Notes: a model not told the origin generated them from the letters alone. DNA of 64,000 nucleotides from Bradyrhizobium liaoningense (GCF_018130785.1 NZ_JAFCJT010000018.1:62001-126000); one strand, 5' to 3'; shown: positions 43,101 to 51,001, counted from the first letter of the stretch. Numbers and translations: made by a program.

Positions 43101-46024
43101 GACTGCGCCTCGCGGGCGCTGGTCAGGATCGAGGCTGCGGTGGCAGAACCGGCCGCCGACAGCGTGCGTTCGACGTCGGTCGACAGCGACTTGATCTGGT
43201 TGGAGGCCTCGCCCGAGGCTGCGACCAGGGTCGACTGCGCCTCGCGCGCGCTGGTCAGGATCGAGTTCGCAGCACCGGTGCCGACCGCGGTCAGCGCGCG
43301 CTCGACCTCTGCGGAGGTCATCTTGAGCTGGGCGTTGACATCGGAGGAGACCGTCATCAGCGACTGCTGGGCGGTACGCGCACCGGTCTGGATCGTCTCG
43401 CTGGTGTTGACGACGAGGTTGGTGAGCGAGCGCTCGGCGTCCTCGACATGCGAGCGGATCGCGGTCGAGATCATCTCGGCGCGGGACATCATGTTCTCGC
43501 TGGCCTGACGGCCGCTGCTTTCGATGCGGCCGGCGACGGCTTCGACACGCGAGCCGAGCAGGTCCTCGAATTGCGCCACGCGCACGTCGATGTCGCTCGC
43601 GACCGAGCCGACCTTGGTCTCGATGGCCTGGTGGATGTCCTGGAAGCGTGCCGTGACCGAGTCGGTCAGATGCATGCTGCGGCCGTCGATGATCTCGGCG
43701 ACGCTGGTGATGCGGCGGTCGACCGCCTCGATCGCCTGCGCAGTGCCGTCGGTGAGCGTCGAGGTCAGCAGGGTGAGGCGCGTGTCGATCGACTGCACGG
43801 CCTGCGAGGCGCCGTTGGTCACCGCAGTCGTCAGGTAGGTGAGGCGCGTGTCGATGGATTCGAGCGCCTGCGAGGCGCCGCCCGTGAGCGTCGTCGTGAG
43901 GTGCGTCAGCCGCGTATCGATCGACTGGATGGTCTGCGATGCGCCATCGGTGAGCGAGGTCGCGAGATCATTGAGGCGCGTATCGATCGTCTCGATCGCC
44001 TGCGATGCGCCGTCAGTGACCGACGTCGTGAGATGGGTGAGGCGGGAGTCGATCGACTGGATCGCCTGCGCGGCACCGTCGGTCAGCGACGAGGCAAGGG
44101 TGTTGAGGCGTCCGTCGATGGTTTCGGTCACCGACTTGGCGCGGGTGTCGAACGACTGTTCGAGCGCGGCGACGCGGCCGACGAGCTGGTCGTCGAAGGT
44201 CCTCATGTGGCCTTCGATCGTGCCGTCGAGACTGACGATCTTGTCGTTCAGCGAGGCGTCGAGGTTGGTGACACGTTCGCCGACCGTGGTCTCGAACTGC
44301 ACCAGGCGCTGGTCGAGCACGGCCGTGATCGCCCCGCCGTTCGAGGAGAAGCGGGTATCGAAATTGTCGACATAGGTCTTCAGGCTCTCGGCGATGTCCT
44401 GGGTGCGCTGGCCCATGCGATCGACGATATCGCCGCCGAACGTCTTCACGGTGCGGTCGAACTCGGAGATGTGGCGTGTGATCAGCGCGCCCAGCGTGCC
44501 GGAGTCGCGGGCGAACTTCTCGACCAGCTCGCTGCCCTGGTTCTTCACCAGCTCGTCGAACGCGCTCATCTGGAGCGACAGCGAGTCGTGTGCGGTCTCG
44601 GTCTGGCTGACGACCTTGGCGACGAGGGTGTTGACGGTGGCGTCGAGCGCCTCGCTCGCCTTGTCGCCGGAGTTCATGATCTGGCCGGCGAGCCGGTTGC
44701 CGGCGTCGTCGATCTTGGCGGAGAGGTCGTTGGAGCGCAGCTCGAGCTCGAGCAGCAGCGAGTCCGACGAATTCTTCAGGCTATCGTGCACCTGCTCGGT
44801 GCGCTCGGAGATGCCGTCGACGATCGCGGCCGAGCGCTGCTCGAACTCGCCGGTGATGCGGTCGATTCGCTCGTTCAGCATCTCGTGGACGCGATCGGCG
44901 AGATCGACGAACTCGTTGTGGACGTGGCCCGTCTTGAAGTTGAGGCTGGTGGTCAGCCGCTCGCTGGCATCGAGCACGGCGCGCGTGGTCTCGTTGCTGG
45001 CCTCCTCGAGGCGGTCGAGCAGGTCGCCGCCGCGCTCACCGAGCGCGAGGATCATGTTGTCGCCGGCGTTGCTCAGTGCGCCGGTGATGTGGGCGCCGCG
45101 TTCTTCCAGCGCGCCGGTGATGGACTTGGCGACTTCGTCGACGCGCGAGGCGATCGCGTCCGAGATCAGCGCGATGTCGTGGCGCAAATCGATCTGCACG
45201 CCGGAGATGGCGCTGCGGACCTGCTCGGCCTGGCCGACCAGATTGTCGCGCTGGTGCGCGATGTCCTGGAGCAGGGCGCGGATGCGCACTTCGTTGTCGG
45301 AATAGGCGCGTTCGAGCGCCGCGACCTCGTTGGCGACCAGCGTCTCGAGCTCGCCGGCGCGCGCGATGGCGCGCTCGATGCCGTCGCCCATCGCCGCGAC
45401 CTCGCGACGGATGGCCTGGCCGACGGTGACCATGGAATCGGAGGCCGAGCCCTCGGGCTCGGAGAAGCGGATCGCGACCTGCGCCATCGCCTGCGCGATC
45501 ATGCGCATTTCCTGGCCGCGCCAGACCAGGCTCGCCAGGAAGTAGAACAGCATGATCGGCGCGAAGAACATCGCGATCAGGCCGGCGATGACGAGCACGC
45601 CGCCGCTCTGGCCCATGGCGGCCTGGATCGAGGGCAGGAAGCCGACGGTGAGCGCGGCGCAGGCTGCGAGCCACACGCCGGCGAAGATGGTGGCGAAGGT
45701 GTAGACGCTGCGGGCAGGGCGGCCCTTCTGAAGCGCCTGGAGCAACTGGCCGATGGTCTCGCGGTCGTCATTGGCGGCGCGACGCGTCGCGCGCGGCTCC
45801 TCGATCGGGTCGAACACCGCCCGCTCGTTGGCGGCAGGACGCGGCTCGAAGGTCGGCTCATCGAAGATCGGGGGAGCCGGCGGCGTCGCCGGAGATGATG
45901 TCTCGTTGCGCATCGAGGCGTTGCGGCTGGTGTCCGCGGCCGTGTCGCTGATGTTCAGGGCTTCCTGGATCGCAGAAAGCGCAACTTCTGTGGGGTCTTT
46001 GACCTTCTTCGGAGTGTTCGCCAT
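40187..46024 (-). CDS. rgsE: Giant coiled-coil growth-pole-ring-like protein (RgsE/GPR)
   Basis: A 1945-residue protein. Residues 1-105 are disordered; two hydrophobic segments (about 107-130 and 141-165) anchor it in the inner membrane. Residues about 200-1660 are almost continuous amphipathic helix, including six tandem 22-residue units (647-778; consensus LTDGASQAIQSIDTRLTHLTTS) and ten tandem 44-residue units (878-1317). Such 11/22-residue periodicity is apolipoprotein-like. A disordered Pro-rich linker precedes a compact C-terminal domain (1840-1945, ending TSETGLVYTLLAHAAGRLG). Size, order and domain ends match my memory of Agrobacterium GPR and Sinorhizobium RgsE, which form a ring at the growth pole. 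No enzyme motif was seen. Confidence 0.8.
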   Translation of the reverse strand: MANTPKKVKDPTEVALSAIQEALNISDTAADTSRNASMRNETSSPATPPAPPIFDEPTFEPRPAANERAVFDPIEEPRATRRAANDDRETIGQLLQALQKGRPARSVYTFATIFAGVWLAACAALTVGFLPSIQAAMGQSGGVLVIAGLIAMFFAPIMLFYFLASLVWRGQEMRMIAQAMAQVAIRFSEPEGSASDSMVTVGQAIRREVAAMGDGIERAIARAGELETLVANEVAALERAYSDNEVRIRALLQDIAHQRDNLVGQAEQVRSAISGVQIDLRHDIALISDAIASRVDEVAKSITGALEERGAHITGALSNAGDNMILALGERGGDLLDRLEEASNETTRAVLDASERLTTSLNFKTGHVHNEFVDLADRVHEMLNERIDRITGEFEQRSAAIVDGISERTEQVHDSLKNSSDSLLLELELRSNDLSAKIDDAGNRLAGQIMNSGDKASEALDATVNTLVAKVVSQTETAHDSLSLQMSAFDELVKNQGSELVEKFARDSGTLGALITRHISEFDRTVKTFGGDIVDRMGQRTQDIAESLKTYVDNFDTRFSSNGGAITAVLDQRLVQFETTVGERVTNLDASLNDKIVSLDGTIEGHMRTFDDQLVGRVAALEQSFDTRAKSVTETIDGRLNTLASSLTDGAAQAIQSIDSRLTHLTTSVTDGASQAIETIDTRLNDLATSLTDGASQTIQSIDTRLTHLTTTLTGGASQALESIDTRLTYLTTAVTNGASQAVQSIDTRLTLLTSTLTDGTAQAIEAVDRRITSVAEIIDGRSMHLTDSVTARFQDIHQAIETKVGSVASDIDVRVAQFEDLLGSRVEAVAGRIESSGRQASENMMSRAEMISTAIRSHVEDAERSLTNLVVNTSETIQTGARTAQQSLMTVSSDVNAQLKMTSAEVERALTAVGTGAANSILTSAREAQSTLVAASGEASNQIKSLSTDVERTLSAAGSATAASILTSAREAQSTLVSASGEAANQIKSLSTDVERTLSAAGSATAASILAGAREVQTTLVTASSDAANHVKTLTADVQHSLSLAGTTTAESITAGARDAQSALIAASTETANQIKALSSDLQRSLSMAGTSTAETIMSGAREAQSTLVNASSDAASQVKSLAAEVHRSLSQVGQSTAETITTSARDAQSTLLSVSAEQTGQVRSLAAEMQRALATAGGATIEALTSGVREAQGTLISASTDAASQIKSLTTDIERTLTSVGADTASTILNSAREAQTSLTSTSADAASQIRTISTEIERALSTATTNATNDIQTSALNAQNALINASNEASSRVKSSSADVERSVLAASSSFGHAMTGKTDEIVTYVQQQADRLSNMIDAKRGALVDAIGSKTSQLTLDIDRVTSDALKSIETRGHAFSQTMMGNGSEVARTINAASEIATGAVGKSLKDLEQASRSAIDQSRQVSIAAVTEMQETSKILRTDTVALFERLREGNILLQEVLTGAHDNLNSLERALVTRVADFVSAMNDVTSRNGAATQNLEDQLNVFNTKTTRALQDLGELSTQFDAHGKALVDAAQVVEQSNKNTTASLAERKQALESLVTTIDLRTTDLDQRLSRFTGLLDESLAAAEERARDIARVVAETAGAGSAAITRQFEAVRAASEEEHRQTIDAMHDIYRQTTDEADTMFKQSTEKFTNLVSSMKQMAFEMHNELEATRNELRRGVLEMPQEAAESTAQMRKVIVDQIEALAELNRIVAQHGRGLDVSATGRASAAVQRQDEPMMASVGARNTETRGRDTGSASTLPPPDLGMPAASRRTEAPPAAPAGNDQGRDGWLSDLLNRTDANQGAPTGREAPRGRPASPAPQPQASSNPLESLSLDIGRLMDRNLAAEMWDRYQRGENKAFTKRLYTPAGQKAFDEVARKYRADRNFKGTVDRYVAEFERLLDEVARDGRGPQELRNHLTSETGLVYTLLAHAAGRLG
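42074..43393 (-). repeat. Ten tandem 132-bp (44-codon) repeats inside rgsE
   Basis: Units run without gaps from residue 878 to 1317, each 44 residues long, beginning with ILTSAREAQSTL or close variants and ending in AGSATAAS or similar. The neighbouring units 2 and 3 are nearly identical at protein and DNA level, which suggests recent duplication or gene conversion. 44 = 4 x 11, fitting hendecad helix packing. Confidence 0.88.
43691..44086 (-). repeat. Six tandem 66-bp (22-codon) repeats inside rgsE
   Basis: Units of exactly 22 residues (residues 647-778) with consensus LTDGASQAIQSIDTRLTHLT. Repeated Gly-Ala/Ser-Gln and Ile-Asp-x-Arg-Leu positions recur at fixed spacing. 22 = 2 x 11, the same helical period as the 44-residue array. 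Confidence 0.9.
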
Positions 46025-46419
46025 GTTCAGTCCGAGCCCTCGTTACTTGTACGCATCCCCCCGCGAGCCCCGCGCGCTACGCAAGCTCACAGACCGGATC
46101 ATGCCGCTTGGGCGGATTCCGAGCCGTCCCCACCCGGACGGCTTGTCCGCCAATTTCCGCAACATCCTATTGGCAGAGCGTTGCGAATGAAATGCCCGCG
46201 ATTAAGACAATCTTAATCATCGTTAACAGGATTGCGCCGTAACGCCTTAGCAATAAATGCAATTCTCCACTGGACTCGTCAGATTGCGACAACTTTTCGT
46301 CAAGAAACGGGCGGATTTGCGTAAAACGGCCCAAACACTTCGTTAACCATTTCCATGCTTCGGTGGGAGGAACCTGACCGCCGGACCGGCGGACATCGCG
46401 CGATGCCGGGGCCTGCGCC
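46025..46419. other. 395-base divergent intergenic region between rgsE and the Hpt gene
   Basis: No gene is supported. This A/T-richer control region holds the CtrA-type box (46202-46216), further TTAACC half-sites near 46222 and 46343, and GANTC-type CcrM sites near 46116 and 46273. All are common in cell-cycle-controlled alphaproteobacterial promoters. Confidence 0.65.
46202..46216. promoter_or_regulatory. CtrA-type box (TTAA-N7-TTAA)
   Basis: TTAAGACAATCTTAA has the exact TTAA-N7-TTAA spacing of the CtrA consensus, overlapped by a second pair (TTAA-N6-TTAAC). It lies about 180 bases before rgsE and 200 before the Hpt gene, and could control either. Confidence 0.6.
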
Positions 46420-46794
46420 ATGACGCCTGAACTGCAACGGATGGACTGGATGCCTTCGCCCCCGCTTGCACCCATCGACAGCCCGCTCGACCTCGAACAC
46501 CTCTCGCGCATGACGCTCGGCGACACTGAACTGGAGCAGGAAGTGCTCGCGATGTTCGCCGAGCAGGCGGTCCGCCTGATCGCGGCGATGGCAGCTCTGC
46601 CGGCCGAGTCGGGCGCACTCGCGCACAAGCTCAAGGGCTCAGCGCGCGGAATCGGCGCCTTTGCGGTGGCGGATGCCGCAGCCAGCCTTGAGACCGCGGT
46701 CCGGACCGGCCATGGCCAGCCCCACGCCTTCACCGCGCTGAAAGAGGCGGTGACCGAGGCCCGCGCCGCCATCGAGGCGATCCTGAAGCCCTAG
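46420..46794 (+). CDS. Hpt-domain phosphotransfer protein
   Basis: A 124-residue protein with a single histidine-phosphotransfer domain. The phospho-acceptor region is HKLKGSARGIGAF (about residues 68-80), with a preceding LEQEVLAMFAEQAVRLIAAM helix and a following VADAAASLETAV helix that form the four-helix bundle. It would accept a phosphate from a receiver domain and pass it on. No kinase or receiver is adjacent, so its partners are elsewhere. It is divergent from rgsE, with the CtrA box between; a link to the cell-cycle phosphorelay is possible but unproven. Confidence 0.85.
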   Translation: MTPELQRMDWMPSPPLAPIDSPLDLEHLSRMTLGDTELEQEVLAMFAEQAVRLIAAMAALPAESGALAHKLKGSARGIGAFAVADAAASLETAVRTGHGQPHAFTALKEAVTEARAAIEAILKP

Positions 46795-46828
46795 GGCGAC
46801 AGGGTCAGAACCGTGCTCTAGTCTTTTG

Positions 46829-46882
46829 TTTTGACGCGTTTTCTTCCCACGAAGCGGGATTCACTTCGCATCAAAACGCTAT
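46829..46882. repeat. Intergenic repeat family C, copy 2
   Basis: TTTTGACGCGTTTTCTTC is followed by ATTCACTTCGCATCAAAACG. It shares its layout with the second half of 23039-23142, with a few base changes. Confidence 0.7.
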
Positions 46883-46959
46883 GGCGCCGGGCGGATCGAC
46901 CCGTTATAGGACAGCCCGGACCCTCCTTCATTTGCAACATCGCGGCAGCACGAGCACAC

Positions 46960-47280
46960 ATGGCCAAGATTAACTTTGTCGACCACAAGGGCGAAACCCG
47001 TACGGTGGAAGTCGAGAACGGCGCGACCGTGATGGAAGCCGCCATCCGCAACAGCATTCCCGGCATCGAGGCCGAATGCGGCGGCGCCTGTGCCTGCGCA
47101 ACCTGTCATGTCTATGTCGACGAAGTCTGGCGCGAGAAGGTCGGCAGCCCGACGCCGATGGAAGAGGATATGCTCGACTTCGGTTTTGACGTGCGCCCGA
47201 ACTCGCGCCTGTCCTGCCAGATCAAGGTTTCCGACGAACTCGACGGGCTCGTCGTGGCGACGCCGGAACGGCAGGCCTGA
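46960..47280 (+). CDS. Adrenodoxin-type 2Fe-2S ferredoxin
   Basis: A 106-residue ferredoxin. Cluster ligands are in ECGGACACATCHVYVDE (Cys-x5-Cys-x2-Cys, about residues 39-48) with the fourth Cys in RLSCQIKVS near residue 86, the vertebrate/putidaredoxin spacing. The ATG at 46960 gives the usual MAKINFVDHKG start; the longer frame from 46831 is not conserved. It carries single electrons to monooxygenases or Fe-S assembly. The thioredoxin-reductase-type ferredoxin reductase lies about 0.7 kb downstream and may reduce it. Confidence 0.93.
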   Translation: MAKINFVDHKGETRTVEVENGATVMEAAIRNSIPGIEAECGGACACATCHVYVDEVWREKVGSPTPMEEDMLDFGFDVRPNSRLSCQIKVSDELDGLVVATPERQA

Positions 47281-47295
47281 TCGTCCCTCAAGATA

Positions 47296-47787
47296 CTAGA
47301 TGCCCGGCGGCGCGACCTCGATACCGCGCTTGTGCCAGGGTCTGAGCTTCTCGATCACCTCTGCGGTCAGCGGTGCCGGTCGCCGCGTCGCCTCGTCGAT
47401 CATGACGCCGACCGACATCGCCGATGCGATGCACTTTCCTTCCGAAAACACGACCTGTTCGAAGGTCACTGACGTCCGTCCCAGTTTAACTACGCCGAGG
47501 CCGAGCTCGATCGTGTTCGGCCAGTGCAGCTCGGCGCGGAAATGGATGTCGAGCCGCACCATGATCCAGGCGAGGCCCGGCGGGGTCAGCCCGTATTCCG
47601 GGCTCTTCATCAGCGTGACACGGCCGGTCTCAAAGTAAGTGGCGTAGACCGCGTTGTTGACGTGCTGGTTCGGATCGAGATCGCCGAAGCGGATATTGTC
47701 GCCGAGACGATAGGGATAGTCCTCCAGGCGCGGCGTCGTATCGAGGCGGCTTGGTGCGTTCACCGGTTGATCTCCGTCATATCGCAT
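47296..47787 (-). CDS. Hotdog-fold acyl-CoA thioesterase family protein
   Basis: A 163-residue 4HBT-type protein. The conserved FGDLDPNQHVNNAVYATYFE (around residues 34-53) carries the DxDxxxHxN(N) motif with the catalytic Asp, followed by the central strand and VVKLGRTSVTFEQVVF. It would hydrolyse acyl-CoA or acyl-ACP thioesters; chain preference is unknown. It is convergent with ferredoxin and divergent from the ferredoxin reductase gene. The first 20 residues (MRYDGDQPVNAPSRLDTTP) are non-conserved and a later start is possible. Confidence 0.86.
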   Translation of the reverse strand: MRYDGDQPVNAPSRLDTTPRLEDYPYRLGDNIRFGDLDPNQHVNNAVYATYFETGRVTLMKSPEYGLTPPGLAWIMVRLDIHFRAELHWPNTIELGLGVVKLGRTSVTFEQVVFSEGKCIASAMSVGVMIDEATRRPAPLTAEVIEKLRPWHKRGIEVAPPGI

Positions 47788-47945
47788 CCCGTTACAGCCC
47801 AGTTATTCTGGCCCGGCAAGTGGGCGCGGCTGCGGGGCGCTACCGCTTTTATGCCTTCCCTGATCCATCCCCGTTGGCTAGACAGGCGGGGTCACTTCTG
47901 CCCGCCGGGCGCCGTCCAACCGATAACGATCGATAAAGAGACGAC

Positions 47946-48974
47946 ATGAGCGACGTGATCAAAACCGATGTGCTGATTATTGGCGCCGGCCCGTGCGGCC
48001 TGTTCGCCGCCTTCGAGCTTGGCCTTCTCGACATGAAGGCGCATTTCATCGACATCCTCGACAAGGTCGGCGGGCAGTGCGCCGAGCTCTATCCGGAAAA
48101 GCCGATTTACGACATTCCCGGCATTCCGCAGGTTTCGGGGCAGGGCCTCACCGACGCGCTGATGGAACAGATCAAGCCGTTCCATCCGACCTTCCATCTC
48201 GGCGAGATGGTGGAGACGGTGGAGAAGATCGGCGACCCGCTGTTTCGCTGCACCACCGACGCCGGCAAGGTGTTCGAATGCAAGGTGGTGGTGATCGCGG
48301 CCGGCGGCGGCTCGTTCCAGCCCAAGCGTCCGCCGGTGCCGGGTATCGAAGCCTATGAAGGCACCTCGGTGCACTACGCCGTGCGCAAGATGGAGACGTT
48401 CCGCGACAAGAGCGTTCTGATCGTCGGCGGTGGCGATTCCGCGCTCGACTGGACCCTCAATCTGCATCCGCTCGCCAAGCGCATCACGCTGCTGCACCGG
48501 CGCGACGATTTTCGCGCCGCGCCCCACAGCGTCGAGCAGATGCGCGCGCTGGTGGCCGGCGGAAAGATGGATCTGCGGCTCGGGCAGGTCACCGCGCTTT
48601 CCGGCACCGAGGGCAAGCTGACCGGCGCAACCGTCAAGGGGAACGACAACAGCGTGAGCGAAGTTTCCTGCGACACGATGCTGCCGTTCTTCGGGCTGAC
48701 CATGAAGCTCGGTCCCGTCGCGAACTGGGGCATCGCGCTGGAGAATAATTTGGTGCCGGTCGAGACGTCCGCGTTCGAGACCAACGTGCCCGGCATCTTC
48801 GCCATCGGAGACATCAACACCTATCCCGGCAAGATCAAGCTGATCCTATGCGGCTTCCACGAGGGCGCGCTGATGTCGCAAAAAGCCCATCGCTACGTCT
48901 ATCCGGAGAAGCGGCTCGTGTTCCAGTACACGACCTCGTCCTCCAGCCTGCAAAAGAAGCTCGGTGTCAACTGA
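47946..48974 (+). CDS. Thioredoxin-reductase-type ferredoxin-NADP+ reductase
   Basis: A 342-residue flavoprotein. The FAD motif GAGPCGLFAAFELG is at residues 13-26, the NADPH motif GGGDSALDW near 161, and FAIGDINTYPGKIKLI near 284 contacts FAD. The CxxC redox pair of thioredoxin reductase is replaced, and the C-terminus has the aromatic extension ending VFQYTTSSSSLQKKLGVN, where a Tyr stacks on flavin. These are marks of the YumC/Rhodopseudomonas-type FNR. It would pass electrons between NADPH and ferredoxin; the ferredoxin at 46960 is a natural candidate partner. It is an independent unit, not co-transcribed. Confidence 0.93.
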   Translation: MSDVIKTDVLIIGAGPCGLFAAFELGLLDMKAHFIDILDKVGGQCAELYPEKPIYDIPGIPQVSGQGLTDALMEQIKPFHPTFHLGEMVETVEKIGDPLFRCTTDAGKVFECKVVVIAAGGGSFQPKRPPVPGIEAYEGTSVHYAVRKMETFRDKSVLIVGGGDSALDWTLNLHPLAKRITLLHRRDDFRAAPHSVEQMRALVAGGKMDLRLGQVTALSGTEGKLTGATVKGNDNSVSEVSCDTMLPFFGLTMKLGPVANWGIALENNLVPVETSAFETNVPGIFAIGDINTYPGKIKLILCGFHEGALMSQKAHRYVYPEKRLVFQYTTSSSSLQKKLGVN

Positions 48975-49079
48975 CGGCAGGGTTCGGCAGGCGATGTCCC
49001 ATGTTCCTGATGCTGGAACCGTTCGCGAAATCGCCGTAGTCTGCGGCCATTGCAGTGGCGGCTTAGCAAGGTGATCATA

Positions 49080-49682
49080 ATGCGGAATCTCGTTTCCAGC
49101 TTTCGGCTGCTCTCGCTCCTCGCGCTTGGCTTTGTGCTGACGCTTGGCGCGGTGAGGCCGGCTGCCGCACAGGCGCAGCAGCCAACCGCCGCGGGTCTTT
49201 GGCAGAAGACCGAGGACGGCAAGACGGTGGGATGGTTTCTCTTCGTCGACCACAACGGCATCTTCGAAGGCGTGATCGCAAAAACCTTTCCGCGCCCCGG
49301 CGACGACCCGAACGAGGTCTGTGCGAAATGCACGGACGATCGCAAGAACGCGCCGGTGCTCGGGCTCTCCTTCATCCGCGACATGAAGCGCGAGGGCTTG
49401 AAGTATGACGGCGGCAACGTGGTCAATCCGCGCGACGGCAATATCTGGAAGGCCAAGATGTCGGTCAGCCCGGACGGGCAGACGCTGACCATGCGCGGCT
49501 TCCTCGGCATTTCCCTGTTCGGCAAGGACGAGACCTGGACGCGTCTGCCCGACGCCAACATCGCCCAGGTCGATCCCGCCATCGTCGCCAAATATCTCCC
49601 GGCACAGGCCGCGGCGACGACGAAGCCCGCGCCCGCAGCGAAGAGGGGCGGCGCGATGATGGCGCCGGCGCCGAGGCAATAG
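49080..49682 (+). CDS. Exported DUF2147-family protein
   Basis: A 200-residue periplasmic protein. A signal peptide (MRNLVSSFRLLSLLALGFVLTLGAVRPAAA) precedes the DUF2147 core: GLWQKTEDGKTVGWFLFVDHNG, the CAKCTDDRKNAPVLGLSFIRDMK segment with a Cys pair, and a C-terminal ETWTRL. It ends in an Ala/Pro/Lys-rich tail (KPAPAAKRGGAMMAPAPRQ). DUF2147 proteins have no proven function; some bacterial members are associated with growth on particular carbon sources. The start at 49080 gives a complete signal peptide. Confidence 0.85.
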   Translation: MRNLVSSFRLLSLLALGFVLTLGAVRPAAAQAQQPTAAGLWQKTEDGKTVGWFLFVDHNGIFEGVIAKTFPRPGDDPNEVCAKCTDDRKNAPVLGLSFIRDMKREGLKYDGGNVVNPRDGNIWKAKMSVSPDGQTLTMRGFLGISLFGKDETWTRLPDANIAQVDPAIVAKYLPAQAAATTKPAPAAKRGGAMMAPAPRQ

Positions 49683-49737
49683 GCTGCCTCTACGCAGCGT
49701 CGCCGTCGTCGCAACTGCTGCCTAACATGCCGCTGTC

Positions 49738-49812
49738 ATTCCCCGCGAAGGCGGGGAATCCAGTTTACGCTGCGGCTTCTCCGTATTCTCGCGCTGCCTC
49801 TGGAGTACTGGG
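49738..49812. repeat. Palindromic repeat family F, truncated by the IS30 remnant
   Basis: The perfect hairpin ATTCCCCGC-GAAG-GCGGGGAAT (49738-49759) is followed by TTCTCCGTATTCTCGCGC and TGGAGTACTGG. The second hairpin half that normally closes such elements is missing, because the IS30-like remnant begins right at that point. Confidence 0.6.
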
Positions 49813-50024
49813 CGGATTCAACCGTTCGTCGCAACACTTCAGCAAAGGAGGTTGCGATGGAGAACTGTGTGCGGGTAGGTCGTCCTCGAGAGATCTTGCG
49901 AGAGGATTATAGGCCGTTCTGGACTGCGATTGCCTCGGGGCGATCGAGCGAGGATGCTGCGGTTGAGGCCGGAGTGTCGCCGGCGGTCGGAGTACGCTGG
50001 TTCCGGAGGGCGGGCGGTATGCCG
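49810..50024 (+). mobile_element. IS30-family remnant (left end and transposase N-terminus)
   Basis: An AAAGGAGG ribosome site and ATG at 49857 start about 56 residues recognisable as the N-terminus of Bradyrhizobium IS30-type transposases (MENCVRVGRPRE, DYRPFWTAIASGRSSEDAAV, VRWFRRAGGMP). Upstream, GGCGGATTCAACCGTTCGTC is likely the terminal repeat. Homology stops abruptly near 50024, where sequence of the membrane-protein gene begins on the opposite strand. The rest of the element is deleted, so it cannot move. Confidence 0.72.
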
Positions 50025-50647
50025 CTTGGCAATACGCGCGTCGGGGGAGGCGGGGCAGGGGTGACCAACTCCGGCTTGGCGACCGTGATCGTCGTCTCCG
50101 GCTTGGGGGATACCTGCGCGATCTCCTGGGCCTGGGACGAAATCTGCCGGCGCAGCGCGGCGATGTTGTCTCGCTGCGAGACGATCAGTATGACTGCGCC
50201 AACGGCAAGCAGAATGGCCGCCGTACGCTTGATCACCGGTAGGAGCGGGCCCGAGATCGCAGGCAGCTTGCTGCGGGAGATCTCGATCCCTGATCGCAAA
50301 ACGGTCGCCTCGCCGGACACCAGAAGACCGCCTGTCTCAGTCGCCTTTGACGAGGTGAGGTGTTGTGACGGCAAGCGCTCCAGCGGCGCCTCGTCACGCG
50401 AGAATTTTTCGACCTCGTCGATCGCGACCTCGAGCGCCCGCTTCATCTGGTCGATGTTCCTGGCGTCGGCGTAGGTGAACTGCTCCTGGAGCTTGTAGCG
50501 GGCAAGGTCGTAGACCATCTGCCGCCTGGCTTCCGCGTCGTCCTTCACCGTCTCGAGCATGCGAGAGATCACGAGCGCGAACTGCACTTCGCTTGCGGCC
50601 AAGTCGGTCGGATCCTGCTGGCCAGGAAGCAAGTCTCTCGAACTCAT
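49907..50647 (-). CDS. Single-pass membrane protein with 3' end replaced by IS30 DNA
   Basis: A 246-residue frame. The N-terminal ~120 residues are soluble and helical (FALVISRMLETVKDDAEARRQ, DMxxxYKLQEQF-like), with one transmembrane segment at about 142-162 (IKRTAAILLAVGAVILIVSQ) and a short coiled coil and Pro-rich linker after it. From about residue 210 onward the frame is antisense to the IS30 remnant, so the last ~37 residues (from PPALRNQ on) are probably not native. The protein is therefore truncated or chimeric. I do not recognise the family; loss of function is possible. Confidence 0.6.
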   Translation of the reverse strand: MSSRDLLPGQQDPTDLAASEVQFALVISRMLETVKDDAEARRQMVYDLARYKLQEQFTYADARNIDQMKRALEVAIDEVEKFSRDEAPLERLPSQHLTSSKATETGGLLVSGEATVLRSGIEISRSKLPAISGPLLPVIKRTAAILLAVGAVILIVSQRDNIAALRRQISSQAQEIAQVSPKPETTITVAKPELVTPAPPPPTRVLPSGIPPALRNQRTPTAGDTPASTAASSLDRPEAIAVQNGL

Positions 50648-51001
50648 AGCGCTGACGGTCCAATGCCAGTCACGCCAACACCCGATTTCTCTAATTAAAA
50701 CAGTTGATTAAACGATACGGCTCGCGTCCGCGGCCGTTTCGTACACGTCCTCGCGCAACAAGGAAAGCCTCCAGAACGGCTGCGGCAAATTGCCGGCGCG
50801 TTGACATGCAGGACGTGCGCGCTGGCCGGCGTAACTCCGTGCGGCCGTAGTTCTCCGGAATGCACGCTGGCGCCGGATTTGCATAGCTGTCGCAAAGTTG
50901 CTGGGGGAGCGAGTCGCGGTCTGTCTGCCCGTCCGAAGGCGCAGAAGGCGGACGACGTCGTCTGTCCCTCGCGGCGAGGATTGCGATCCGCGGGAGACGA
51001 C
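50648..51001. other. 354-base gap without a supported gene
   Basis: The short minus-strand frame 50691-51068 has a TetR-like ring (FAAAVLEAFLVARGR) but no full domain and is probably chance. This region supplies the upstream signals of the exported-protein gene at 51002, with GGGAGA four bases from its start. Confidence 0.4.

Noticed and set aside
42074..43393. CRISPR array reading of the regularly spaced repeats
   Set aside because: The 132-bp period is an in-frame protein repeat without spacers, inside a continuous open reading frame.
43448..45898. 816-residue plus-strand frame antisense to rgsE
   Set aside because: It is a high-GC shadow of the repeat-bearing gene, rich in Arg/Asp/Gly/Val with no domain.
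49857..50474. 205-residue plus-strand frame as a full gene
   Set aside because: Only the first ~56 residues are IS30 transposase; the rest is antisense of the membrane-protein gene.
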